Assembly (NCBI GenBank): GCA_035477595.1
Contig: DATIKM010000047.1
Location: 1-30,070 of the forward strand
DNA length: 30,070 nucleotides
Source: DATIKM01 sp035477595
Lineage (GTDB): Bacteria; Armatimonadota; Chthonomonadetes; Chthonomonadales; CAJBBX01
Reading direction: 5' to 3'
In this document: positions 13,969-21,632 of the stretch, one piece after another
Layout: each line of letters begins with the position of its first letter
How positions within the stretch are numbered: position 1 is the stretch's first letter
The notes under the pieces: model-generated
Databases searched by the model: none
Told to the model about the DNA's origin: nothing
The model's input: only the letters and a program-made list of their open reading frames with translations
Made by a program: the position numbers and the translations under genes

Positions 13969-15432
13969 TCACGGGGTCACGCGAACACCGCGCACGTACG
14001 CGTTCGCGGTCACATCGGCGCGCGTGAGCGGACGCCCGTTGACGACGACGTTCTGGAAGACTACGTCCTCCACGGCCTTGTCGGCGTCATAGCCCACCAG
14101 CTCTATGCGCAGCGGGTCTGCCTTCGCGACGATGTCCCGGAACAGGACGCCGCGCACGCGGCCGCGCTCCGGGTCGCGGCTCCACATGGCTCTACCGATC
14201 CACACGGAGGCGAGACGGGGCGACTCCTCAATCCGCAGGTTCACGAAGCGGATGTTGGAGACAGTGGCCGCGTCGGAGTGGAACACGCGGAGCGTCCACT
14301 CACGGCCCCGGTCGCGGATGATGTCGGAGTCCTCGAAGAGCACGTCGTCCACGTCCTCGCGGAGCTCGGCGCCGACGCTGAGCGCGTGCGCCACTTCGTT
14401 CCACAGGACGCAGCGGCGCACGACGATGCGAGCCGCCTTGCCGACGCCCTTGTCGGTCTTCACCACGACGAGGTCGTCCAGCGTGCGGATGAAGCAGTCC
14501 TCCACGAGGACGTCGCGGCTGTTGCAGATGTTGATGCCGTCGGAGTTTGCTCGCCTCCCGATGATCTTCACGTTGCGCACGGTGACGCGGTCTGACTCGC
14601 GGATCGGCATGGTCCAGACGCTCGAGTCGCGCAGCACGACTCCTTCGATGGTGATGTCGGAGCCCCGCACGAGGATCATGTTGCGCGCGTGGGTCGGGCA
14701 GGCGCTCGCGTCCACGATGCCGCGCCCCCGGAACTGTATGCCGGAGCCGCGCAGCTCGAACGTTGGCGCGTAGCTCCTCAGACCGCTGCGAGGGTTGATG
14801 GTGTACGGCTCGTCGGGCCCGACGACGGTGCGCACTACGGCGCCGCCCGCCACGTAGACCGTCTGGCCGCTGGTGACCACCTTCCGGGTGACCTCGTGGA
14901 TGCCGGGCCCGAAGAAGATCACGTTCGGGTCGTCCGGACTGGGCACGTCGGTCTCTGGCGGGTTGGCGAAGATGTGGAGGACGCCGACCCAGTCGCCGTT
15001 CACCTCCACCGTCACGGGCCGTGGCGCGGCGAGAGTGAAGGTCACCGTGCGCCCGCGGACGCGGGGCTGGATGCCAAGCGATGTCGGGAGGATCCTCACG
15101 GAGCGGACGGGCTCACGGCTTCCGACCTCGACCCGGACAGGACGTCGCATGTCGAAGATGGCGAAGGCGGCCTTCGCGTAGTAGTTCGCCGAGGTCGCCG
15201 GGTTGTCCATCGCCCTCCAGCGGCTGGCGGGGTCCGCCGGGGCGACCTTCGCCTGGTAGACGGGCGCGCGCCTGCCCTCAACGCGCAGCGTGAAGAGCGT
15301 GGAGAGCTGCTCGCCCCTCGGCGCGGGGTAGATGGTCACCGCTTCGGCGCGCCCACCGCCCGCGACAGCCGCCAGTCCGGCGACGGCCAGGCCGGCGCTC
15401 ACCAGCACGACAGCGCCGAGCGAATAGCTCAT
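13969..15432 (-). CDS. Secreted right-handed beta-helix glycoside hydrolase, GH28-like
   Basis: This 487-residue protein has an N-terminal signal peptide (hydrophobic residues ~5-24, then AEA before a beta-rich domain). An N-terminal beta-sandwich-like part (~30-150) precedes a parallel beta-helix (~160-470). The GH28 (polygalacturonase) catalytic region is recognisable: NSDGIN for the first Asp, TLDDLVVVK for the paired Asp, and AHALSVG where GH28 enzymes have a G-H-G segment. The Asp residues are kept, but the His context is changed, so the substrate may not be polygalacturonate. GH49 and related beta-helix enzymes are alternatives. GGAGG lies seven bases before the ATG, inside a 10-bp palindrome. 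A 201-bp leader with several hairpins separates it from the ferritin gene upstream. Confidence 0.8.
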   Translation of the reverse strand: MSYSLGAVVLVSAGLAVAGLAAVAGGGRAEAVTIYPAPRGEQLSTLFTLRVEGRRAPVYQAKVAPADPASRWRAMDNPATSANYYAKAAFAIFDMRRPVRVEVGSREPVRSVRILPTSLGIQPRVRGRTVTFTLAAPRPVTVEVNGDWVGVLHIFANPPETDVPSPDDPNVIFFGPGIHEVTRKVVTSGQTVYVAGGAVVRTVVGPDEPYTINPRSGLRSYAPTFELRGSGIQFRGRGIVDASACPTHARNMILVRGSDITIEGVVLRDSSVWTMPIRESDRVTVRNVKIIGRRANSDGINICNSRDVLVEDCFIRTLDDLVVVKTDKGVGKAARIVVRRCVLWNEVAHALSVGAELREDVDDVLFEDSDIIRDRGREWTLRVFHSDAATVSNIRFVNLRIEESPRLASVWIGRAMWSRDPERGRVRGVLFRDIVAKADPLRIELVGYDADKAVEDVVFQNVVVNGRPLTRADVTANAYVRGVRVTP

Positions 15433-15453
15433 GGGGAGGCCTCCGTGTGGGGC

Positions 15454-15484
15454 GCGGCTCGAGCCGCCGGCCGGCTCCGGCGGC
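15454..15484. repeat. Two overlapping, mutually exclusive inverted repeats in the GH28-like gene leader
   Basis: A 14-bp perfect palindrome (GCGGCTCGAGCCGC, 15454-15467) overlaps by five bases the left arm of a second hairpin. The second is an 8-bp perfect stem GCCGCCGG/CCGGCGGC with a six-base loop (15463-15484). In RNA only one of the two can form at a time. Both lie 22-52 bases upstream of the ATG at 15432, whose ribosome site is itself in the palindrome GGAGGCCTCC (15435-15444). A regulatory role is possible, but high GC makes such repeats common. Confidence 0.4.
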
Positions 15485-15571
15485 CCGCCGCGCCATGTAT
15501 GCGGGGAGTGCGGCGGAGGATTGGGCCGCTCGTTGCCCCGTTCGCGCCGGTGCGTCCTCCGGCAGCGAGTC

Positions 15572-15592
15572 GCCGGACGGCGAACGTCCGGC
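15572..15592 (-). terminator. Candidate terminator hairpin downstream of the ferritin-like gene
   Basis: A perfect 8-bp stem GCCGGACG/CGTCCGGC with a five-base loop begins about 42 bases after the ferritin-like stop codon at 15634-15636. Four more bases (GGCA/TGCC) can pair outside a seven-base bulge. There is no U-run, so this may stabilise or process the transcript rather than end it. Confidence 0.4.
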
Positions 15593-15633
15593 TGCCTCCT
15601 GCGCGTTTCGGCGGAGCGACGAGCGGCCTGACC

Positions 15634-16143
15634 TCAGGCGCGAGCGCGCGAGCCGGAGAGCATGATCTCGATGTCCTCCTGCAACGCCTGCAACTCGTCC
15701 TCGTGCATTACCTCATCGTGGAGTATCTGCAGCGCCATGTTATAGGTCACCGGATCGATATCGCGGGTCTCCTTCAGCATGGCGTTGTAGACCGCGATGG
15801 CGCACTGCTCACCCTTCACGTTCTGCTCGAGCAGCTTGAGGACGTGGGGGTCCTCGGGCGCGTCGTAGCCGCAGGTGCTCCACTTCGCCCAGTCCTGGGG
15901 GGAGAGCAGCGGCGTGCCGCCGAGTTGGATAATGCGGTCTGCCACCATGGTCGCGTGGCGCAGCTCGTCGGCCGCATGCTGGATCAGCTCGGCCAGGACG
16001 CCTTCGCGCATCGGGCCTTTGGCGACCTTCGCTCCGAGCCAGTACTGGTAGTATGCCAGCCACTCGTCCGCATAGGCCTTCTGCAGCAGCTCAACAATGT
16101 GCTCCGCCTTGCCGCCGACGATCGAGATGCCCTTGGTTCCCAT
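15634..16143 (-). CDS. Dps-like ferritin of the DPSL/thioferritin type
   Basis: This 169-residue four-helix protein has a complete bacterioferritin-type di-iron set: Glu27, Glu60 and His63 (ADELRHA), Glu112 (GEQC), and Glu144 and His147 (DEVMH). Two cysteines, Cys91 (STCGYDAPEDP) and Cys114 (GEQCAIA), sit where Dps-like (DPSL) thioferritins carry a conserved Cys pair near the iron site. Known members assemble into 12-mers that oxidise and store iron using peroxide, protecting against oxidative damage in the cytoplasm. The ATG at 16143 has GGAGGAG eight bases upstream; the longer frame is rejected because it adds an Arg-rich leader. It lies between two exported beta-helix genes on the same strand. 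A CG-rich hairpin occupies its 5' region. No haem-ligand Met is evident. Confidence 0.86.
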   Translation of the reverse strand: MGTKGISIVGGKAEHIVELLQKAYADEWLAYYQYWLGAKVAKGPMREGVLAELIQHAADELRHATMVADRIIQLGGTPLLSPQDWAKWSTCGYDAPEDPHVLKLLEQNVKGEQCAIAVYNAMLKETRDIDPVTYNMALQILHDEVMHEDELQALQEDIEIMLSGSRARA

Positions 16144-16163
16144 CGTGTGGCTCCTCCTCAGAC

Positions 16164-16189
16164 GCGCGCACCGCGCGCGGTTCGCGCGC
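16164..16189. repeat. CG-rich inverted repeat upstream of the ferritin-like gene
   Basis: The central 12 bases (16170-16181, ACCGCGCGCGGT) are a perfect palindrome. After a two-base bulge on one side, six more pairs form (16164-16169 with 16184-16189). The element starts about 20 bases upstream of the ferritin ATG, just before its ribosome site, in the 85-bp gap after the pectate-lyase gene. Confidence 0.55.
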
Positions 16190-16228
16190 CATTTCGCCGG
16201 CGGACCGCGCATCCCCTGCACGGGCTGG

Positions 16229-17671
16229 TCAGGGAGCCTCGAGATCGGGCTGGGGCTCGCCGTCTCGCGTCCAGCCGCGCAGCAGGAGGCGCCACTTTCT
16301 GGCGGGCGTCGCGGCGAGCAGGTTGGAGGCCGGCGTGTTGCTCATCGTGAGACCGAACACGGTTACGGTCGTCGTGCGGTCGGGGCTGTCGAAGAGGAAG
16401 GCGCGGCCGTCGGCCTGCGCGACCATACGGCCGCTCGCGACAACGTTCGTGGGCGCGAACGAGCTGATCGAGAGGTTGGCGAACTGGAGGGTCGCGCCGC
16501 CGAAGCCGGGCTCCACGATCACGGCTGCCTGCCGCGCAGCGATGCCGGGGTCGCCGCCGAAGCGCTGGCGCGGGGCGATGCTCACGTGGATCATCGTGTT
16601 GGTGAACTGGTTGGGCAGTATGGTGCCGAGGACGCACTCGATGCCCACCTTCACGTTGTCGAGCTTGAGGTTGTGGACGCTGCCCCAGGGGCCCTGTCCC
16701 CACGCGTGGACCGTCTCTTCGCCGGTGTTCGGGTCGCGGAATGGCCGCGCCCTGGACGTCCCGAGCCGCATGCCCGTGTGGGCCAAAAAGACGAGCGCGT
16801 CGTTGATGCTGTAGCCGTCCACGCTGCCGAAGTCGAAGGCGATGTTGTCGTCCCAGGAGGTGATGATCTCGTGGAGCCTGGTGTGTTCCCGCGCGATGGG
16901 CCACTCGACGTTTGGCACGATGTGGATGCCGTCGATGCGCACGACGTCCCTGGCCTCGCGCAGCGCGAACGCGCGCTTGTAGCCGAAGAGGTAGCAGCGG
17001 TGCACGAAGACCTTGCCGGCGCCGGTGACAGCCAGGAAGTCCCAGTAGCGTGCGCAGGTGATATCCTCGATGGTGACGCTTGCCACGCCCGGCTGGATCG
17101 TGAATGTGGGGCCGACGGGCTTCACGTGGTCGCGGAGGAACCGTTGGCGCCGCTCGGCGTCGCATGCGTAGTGGTAGGGGCTCCGCGGGTCTGCGAACTC
17201 GGCGTCGGACGGCCATGGCTGGCGGTCGTAGAGGATGTAGAGGCCGCGCACCGTGTTGCCGCCCCGCAGGTCGAAAAGCGCGCGCTTCGCCTTGCCCTCG
17301 TACTCCGATGGCGCCGGTCGCGCGAGGATCACCGCGCCGGTCTGGACGGCGCGCGGAACGCCCTCCCAGGCGATGAAGGGCATGCCGGCGGGCGCGCCGA
17401 CGATGCTGACCCCCTGCTTGACCTCCACACGCCTGGTGAGCACATAGCCGCGGCCGCTCGCCACGGGGTCCACCGCCACCGTGCCGCCGACGGCCGCCGC
17501 CGCGTCGATGGCGCGCTGGAAGGCGGCGGTGTCGTCCCGTCTGCCGTCGCCCACCGCACCGTATGCGCGGACGCGGAAGACGCCGCGCTCGCGCGCATCT
17601 GCCGGGCCGCCGGGCTGGCAGGCGGCGAGGGCACACAGAACAGCGGTAAGCGGGGTGATGCGAGCGCGCAT
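16229..17671 (-). CDS. Pectate-lyase-3 superfamily beta-helix lipoprotein
   Basis: This 480-residue protein starts with a lipoprotein signal peptide: basic MRAR, a hydrophobic core and the lipobox LAAC with Cys18. The mature part begins FRVRAYGAVGDGRRDDTAAFQRAID, split here as FRVRAYGAVGDG and DDTAAFQRAID, the hallmark opening of PF12708 (Pectate_lyase_3). The remainder is a long parallel beta-helix with repeated turns such as VTIEDITCARYWDFLAV and VHNLKLDNVKVG. It is probably membrane-anchored and extracytoplasmic, and may bind or cleave a uronate-rich or other polysaccharide; no catalytic residues can be named. AGGAG lies about eight bases before the ATG. It lies 85 bp upstream of the ferritin gene and 211 bp downstream of the LON-domain gene. 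Confidence 0.82.
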   Translation of the reverse strand: MRARITPLTAVLCALAACQPGGPADARERGVFRVRAYGAVGDGRRDDTAAFQRAIDAAAAVGGTVAVDPVASGRGYVLTRRVEVKQGVSIVGAPAGMPFIAWEGVPRAVQTGAVILARPAPSEYEGKAKRALFDLRGGNTVRGLYILYDRQPWPSDAEFADPRSPYHYACDAERRQRFLRDHVKPVGPTFTIQPGVASVTIEDITCARYWDFLAVTGAGKVFVHRCYLFGYKRAFALREARDVVRIDGIHIVPNVEWPIAREHTRLHEIITSWDDNIAFDFGSVDGYSINDALVFLAHTGMRLGTSRARPFRDPNTGEETVHAWGQGPWGSVHNLKLDNVKVGIECVLGTILPNQFTNTMIHVSIAPRQRFGGDPGIAARQAAVIVEPGFGGATLQFANLSISSFAPTNVVASGRMVAQADGRAFLFDSPDRTTTVTVFGLTMSNTPASNLLAATPARKWRLLLRGWTRDGEPQPDLEAP

Positions 17672-17882
17672 GGGGTTTCTCCTGCTGCCGGGGGTCCGGG
17701 CACGGCGGGCTTACCCCCGCGGGCGCAACGGCGCGGCCAGGGCCCGAAGTCGGGCGTGCGGCTGGAGGGCCCGGCGATGGCGACCGCAGCGACCAGGGCC
17801 GGGGCGGCGTCCAGGGCGGGCCGGCCGTGTCCGGCGCTCGCGGGCGACTTGCCGCGCCAGGGCATCGCTTGCGCCCGGCGCG

Positions 17883-18569
17883 TCAGTTGTTGGTCACGAC
17901 CTCGTCGAGCGCGCGGTAGTTGAACGGGGCCACGCGAACCGCCTTCCTGGGCGGCGTCCGACGGATAACCTCGATCTGCCCCTGGAGGATGGCCTGCTCC
18001 CGCTCCAGGCGCGCCGCTGTGTCGGTCATCTCCAGGAGCGTCTGCCGCTGCTCGAGCGGCACCTGGATGACGGCGGCAATGACGAACGAGAGATCGACCG
18101 CATCGCTCGGCAGATCGTACTCGGGCAGGTCGACCCCGGCTGCGCTGATTAGGGCCTTGAAGTACTCACCAAAGAGGCCGCTCACCGAGCCGGACAGGAC
18201 GGAGAGCCGTTCGACGTCCGCGGGCGGGTCGTCAGCGTAGGGCTCCGTCACGCCGATGAGGTAGGGCTCACGATCGGCATGGCGCTCCACCACCCGGAAG
18301 CGCTCCGAGCCCACGGTCAGGATGTTCACGCGGCCGCCCTCCAGCTTCTGGACCGCGTGGATCTGCGCCAGGGTGCCAACGGACACGGGGGTCGCCGGCT
18401 CCGCGCTCTCCTCGCCTTCGCGGATCAGAACGACGCCGAACGGCGCGTTGTGCTCGATGCACCGCTCGATCATGATGCGGTACCGGTCCTCGAAGATGCG
18501 CAGGGGCATGGGCATCCGCGGGAAGAGGACGGCCTGCAAGGGGAAGAGCGGTATCTCTCTCGTACCCAT
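17883..18569 (-). CDS. LON substrate-binding domain protein (stand-alone)
   Basis: This 228-residue protein matches the N-terminal substrate-binding domain of Lon (PF02190). It begins REIPLFPLQAVLFPRMPMPLRIFE, seen here as IPLFPLQAVLFP and PLRIFEDRYRIM, and continues with GVVLIREG, VGTLAQIH and GRVNILTVGSERFRV. It has neither the AAA+ nor the protease domain, so it is not a protease itself. Stand-alone proteins of this kind are common, with no settled function; some have been suggested to be adaptors. The ATG at 18569 has GGAGG ten bases upstream; the longer frame adds only Arg-rich residues. It follows pheA by 37 bp on the same strand and is likely cotranscribed with it, though no functional link is known. 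Confidence 0.88.
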   Translation of the reverse strand: MGTREIPLFPLQAVLFPRMPMPLRIFEDRYRIMIERCIEHNAPFGVVLIREGEESAEPATPVSVGTLAQIHAVQKLEGGRVNILTVGSERFRVVERHADREPYLIGVTEPYADDPPADVERLSVLSGSVSGLFGEYFKALISAAGVDLPEYDLPSDAVDLSFVIAAVIQVPLEQRQTLLEMTDTAARLEREQAILQGQIEVIRRTPPRKAVRVAPFNYRALDEVVTNN

Positions 18570-18606
18570 GTCGCGCCGCCTCCGGCGATAGGGCTTCGCG
18601 CGCACG

Positions 18607-19674
18607 CTACTCGGCCGCCGGGTACGCGCCCAGGACGGTCACGAAGAGCGCATGGTCGCGCAACTGGTTGACAGCCTTCGAGACGTGTGGGTCGCGTATG
18701 TGGCCCTGCGCGTCTACATAGAAGACGTACTCCCAGGTAGACACCCTTGCGGGCCGCGACTCGATCATGGTGAGGTTGACGTCGTACTTCTCGAAGGCCG
18801 CCATCGCTCGGAACAACTCACCCGGGCGGTTGCGCACCGAGAACATGATGGACGTCTTGTCCTTCCCCGTCGGCTCCGGCTCGTTGTAGCCCAGCACCAC
18901 GAAGCGCGTGCGATTGCTCGGGTTGTCCTCGATGTGCGCGAACAGGATGGGCAGGTTGTGGATTTCGGCTGCGAGAGCCGGGCAGATGGCTGCGGACGAG
19001 CCGCCCTCGTTCGCGGCCGTCTCCGCGGCGCGCGCGGTGCTGGAGACCTCCACAGTGGCGACGCCGGCGAGATGGGAGCGCATCCACTGGCGGCATTGTC
19101 CGAAGGGTTGCGCGTGCGAGTACACCGTTCGCACGTCCTCCAGGCGCTCCGCGTGCGTGGCGAGGTTGTGCACGATCGGGACAAACACCTCGGAGACAAC
19201 GCGCAGGTTGCTGGAGGTGAAGGTGTCCAGCGTCTCGGGGACGGCGCCCGCGAGCGAGTTCTCCAGTGGCGCGATGCCGTAGTCCGCGACGCCCCGCTCG
19301 GTCTGGGCGAATATGTCGGCGATCGAATCTGCCGGCGCGAAGCCTGCAGAAGAGCCGAACTTCTGGATCGCGGCCTGGTGCGAGAAGGTGCCCACCGGTC
19401 CCAGATAGGAGACGGTCAGCGGCTTCTCGAGCGCGAGCGATGCCGAGATGATCTCGCGGTAGATCGCGCGCACGGCGGCAGCGCCGAGCGGACCACGCTC
19501 CAGCGCGAGGAGGCGCTTCATGATGGCGTGCTCGCGCTCGGGGGTAAAATGGGGAGTGCGAGCCCGGGTCTTATGTTGCCCGATCTCCTGAGCGAGTGCG
19601 GCACGGCGACCGAGCAGCTCGACGATCTTCTCGTCGATGCGGTCGATCTCTTTTCTCAGCTCGGATAGGTTCAT
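18607..19674 (-). CDS. pheA: P-protein: chorismate mutase / prephenate dehydratase
   Basis: This 355-residue bifunctional enzyme makes phenylpyruvate from chorismate by way of prephenate. Residues 1-~85 form an AroQ chorismate mutase (LRKEIDRIDEKIVELLGRR and later EREHAIMKRL). Residues ~88-270 are prephenate dehydratase, opening with YLGPVGTFSHQAA and including the catalytic TRF triplet in NRTRFVVLGY. Residues ~280-355 are an ACT domain with ESRPAR, the family phenylalanine-binding segment, so feedback inhibition by phenylalanine is expected. The ATG at 19674 has only a weak GGCGAG upstream, but the domain start leaves no better choice. It is divergent from accD across 108 bp and heads the pheA-LON pair. 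Confidence 0.95.
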   Translation of the reverse strand: MNLSELRKEIDRIDEKIVELLGRRAALAQEIGQHKTRARTPHFTPEREHAIMKRLLALERGPLGAAAVRAIYREIISASLALEKPLTVSYLGPVGTFSHQAAIQKFGSSAGFAPADSIADIFAQTERGVADYGIAPLENSLAGAVPETLDTFTSSNLRVVSEVFVPIVHNLATHAERLEDVRTVYSHAQPFGQCRQWMRSHLAGVATVEVSSTARAAETAANEGGSSAAICPALAAEIHNLPILFAHIEDNPSNRTRFVVLGYNEPEPTGKDKTSIMFSVRNRPGELFRAMAAFEKYDVNLTMIESRPARVSTWEYVFYVDAQGHIRDPHVSKAVNQLRDHALFVTVLGAYPAAE

Positions 19675-19705
19675 CGCAATGCTCGCCGAGGGCACGGGCG
19701 TTACC

Positions 19706-19782
19706 GGAGGCGCCCTGCGGGACGGCCAACGGTTCGTTGCCGCCGACGTCTTTTCCTGCTCGACGCCCCAAGGGAGGCGCCC
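19706..19782 (+). repeat. 10-bp direct repeat GGAGGCGCCC, second copy contains the accD ribosome site
   Basis: The ten bases GGAGGCGCCC occur at 19706-19715 and again at 19773-19782, immediately before the accD ATG at 19783. The second copy supplies the accD Shine-Dalgarno sequence. The repeats lie in the 108-bp pheA/accD divergent spacer, where no consensus promoter is visible on either strand. It may be a chance repeat in GC-rich DNA. Confidence 0.5.
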
Positions 19783-20628
19783 ATGCCGCGTGGATCCTGG
19801 TTTGGCCGGCAGTCCGCCGGGTCGAATGCGACCGACACAGTTCCGGATGGTATAGCGACGAAGTGCGCCCGGTGCACACACATCGTGTTCGTCCGCGACC
19901 TCGACCGCAACCTGAGCGTGTGTCCTCGTTGCCGGTACCACCACAGACTTACGGCGCCCGAGCGCATCGCCATCACCGCCGATGAGGGCTCTTTTGAGGA
20001 GTCTGATGCCGGCATGATATCGGCCGATCCGCTCGGCTTTCCCGAATACAGGGAGAAGCAGGCTCGCGCGCGCGCCGCGACCGGATGCGGCGACGCGATG
20101 GTGACGGGCCTGGCGCGGATCGACTCGCATCCCTGCGTGCTCGGCGTGGCGGACTTCCACTTCATGGGCGGGTCTATGGGCTCCGTGGTGGGCGAGAAGG
20201 TCGCGCGCGCGTTCGAACGAGGGATCGCCAAGCGGCTCCCGGTGGTGCTCTTCAGCGCCTCCGGCGGGGCGCGGATGCACGAGGGCCTCGTCTCCCTCAT
20301 GCAGATGGCGAAGACGGCGGCGGCCGCCGCTAAGCTTGCGGAGGAGCGCCTCCCGTTCATCTCCGTGCTCACGGACCCAACGACAGGCGGGGTCTTCGCG
20401 AGCTACGCCGCGCTGGGCGACGTCATCCTCGCGGAGCCAGAGGCGACGGTGGGGTTCGCCGGGCGCCGCGTGGGGAACCAGGAGCTGGGCGTGAAGCTTC
20501 CGGACAACTTCCAGACCAGCGAGTTCCAGAACGAGCACGGTATCGTGGACCGCGTGATCCACCGCAAGGAGATGCGGCCGACGCTCGCCTCGCTGCTCGC
20601 TTTCTTTAGCGGAGGGTCATGCCCGTGA
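19783..20628 (+). CDS. accD: Acetyl-CoA carboxylase carboxyltransferase subunit beta
   Basis: This 281-residue protein has the AccD N-terminal zinc ribbon, Cys28, Cys31, Cys47 and Cys50 (KCARC and VCPRC), then the crotonase-like carboxyltransferase core with FMGGSMGSVVGEK, SASGGARMHEG and DPTTGGVFASYA. With AccA it transfers the carboxyl group from carboxybiotin to acetyl-CoA, making malonyl-CoA for fatty acid synthesis in the cytoplasm. GGGAGG lies five bases before the ATG. The stop TGA overlaps the accA start by one base, so the two subunits are translationally coupled. The accB and accC genes are not in the window. Confidence 0.96.
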   Translation: MPRGSWFGRQSAGSNATDTVPDGIATKCARCTHIVFVRDLDRNLSVCPRCRYHHRLTAPERIAITADEGSFEESDAGMISADPLGFPEYREKQARARAATGCGDAMVTGLARIDSHPCVLGVADFHFMGGSMGSVVGEKVARAFERGIAKRLPVVLFSASGGARMHEGLVSLMQMAKTAAAAAKLAEERLPFISVLTDPTTGGVFASYAALGDVILAEPEATVGFAGRRVGNQELGVKLPDNFQTSEFQNEHGIVDRVIHRKEMRPTLASLLAFFSGGSCP

Positions 20629-21620
20629 TGGACGTCCTGGAGTTCGAACGCCAGATCGCCGAGATGGAGCGCATGATCGCCGAGCTGAAGCAGCCGGCGA
20701 GGCGCGCCGAGGCGACCCAGCAGGGCATCGATGCGGAGTCCGAGGTCGCCAAGCTCGAAGGACAAGTGCGGGCGGCCATCGAGGGTTACTTCAGCAAGCT
20801 CTCTCCGTGGGAGAAGACCCAGCTCGCCCGACACAAGGACCGGCCGTACACGCTGGACTACGTCCGGCTCGTGTTCGAGGGGTTCATGGAGATGCAGGGC
20901 GACCGGCTAACCGGGAACGACGAGGCTGTCGTGGGCGGACCGGCGTGGCTGGGCGGGGCGCCCGTGGTGGTGATCGGCCAGCAGAAGGGGCGCGACATCA
21001 AGGAGCGGCAGCGCCGCAACTTCGGGAGCGCGCGCGCCGAGGGCTTCCGCAAGGCCCTCCGACTCGCTCGCTTCGCCGAGAAGTTCGGGCGTCCGCTCAT
21101 CTCGTTTGTCGACACGGCTGGCGCCGCCGCGGACCTCCTTGCCGAGGAGCGCGGCGTGAGCGAAGCCATCGCGCGCAATCTGCGGGAGTTCGCGCGCCTG
21201 CGCGTGCCGACGGTGGCGGTGGTTATCGGCGAGGGCGGCAGCGGCGGCGCGCTGGCGCTGGCGGTGGCCGACTGCGTGCTCATGTTGGAGCACGCGATCT
21301 ACTCCGTGATCTCGCCGGAAGGTTGTGCGGCGATCCTCTGGCGTGATCGCGAGCTGGCGCCGCGGGCGGCGGAGGCGCTGCGCCTGACCGCGCAGGACGC
21401 GCTCCGCCTGGGCTTGGTCGACGGAGTCGTGCCCGAGCCGCTGGGCGGCGCACACCGCGACGTGGTGATGGCAGCGGAGGCGCTGAAGCACGCCATCGAG
21501 GAGCACCTCGGGGTGTTACGTTGCCTCTCGGAGGACGAGCTGGTAGAGCGCCGCTACGCGCGCCTGCGTTCCATCGGCAAGTGGAGCGAGGGGCCTGGGC
21601 CAGGGGTGGTGGAAGGCTGA
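20628..21620 (+). CDS. accA: Acetyl-CoA carboxylase carboxyltransferase subunit alpha
   Basis: This 330-residue AccA has the usual helical N terminus (VLEFERQIAEMERMIAELK, as in LDFEQPIAELEAKI of other AccA) and the core with LARHKDRPYTLDYV, GDRLTGNDEA, QQKGRDIKE, SFVDTAGAA, GEGGSGGALALA and SVISPEGCAAILW. Together with AccD it forms the heterotetrameric carboxyltransferase. The ATG at 20628 shares its A with the accD stop (TGATG) and has GGAGGG eleven bases upstream; ATG 20619 sits too close to that site and GTG 20625 is possible. The gene ends 12 bp from the convergent carbamoyltransferase gene, with no room for a separate terminator. Confidence 0.95.
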   Translation: MDVLEFERQIAEMERMIAELKQPARRAEATQQGIDAESEVAKLEGQVRAAIEGYFSKLSPWEKTQLARHKDRPYTLDYVRLVFEGFMEMQGDRLTGNDEAVVGGPAWLGGAPVVVIGQQKGRDIKERQRRNFGSARAEGFRKALRLARFAEKFGRPLISFVDTAGAAADLLAEERGVSEAIARNLREFARLRVPTVAVVIGEGGSGGALALAVADCVLMLEHAIYSVISPEGCAAILWRDRELAPRAAEALRLTAQDALRLGLVDGVVPEPLGGAHRDVVMAAEALKHAIEEHLGVLRCLSEDELVERRYARLRSIGKWSEGPGPGVVEG

Positions 21621-21632
21621 CGCCCCCCGAGC

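Noticed and set aside
16158..17636. 492-codon minus-strand frame over the pectate-lyase gene
   Set aside because: It lacks a signal peptide and domain and is Arg/Pro-rich; the lipoprotein frame has a lipobox and PF12708 opening.
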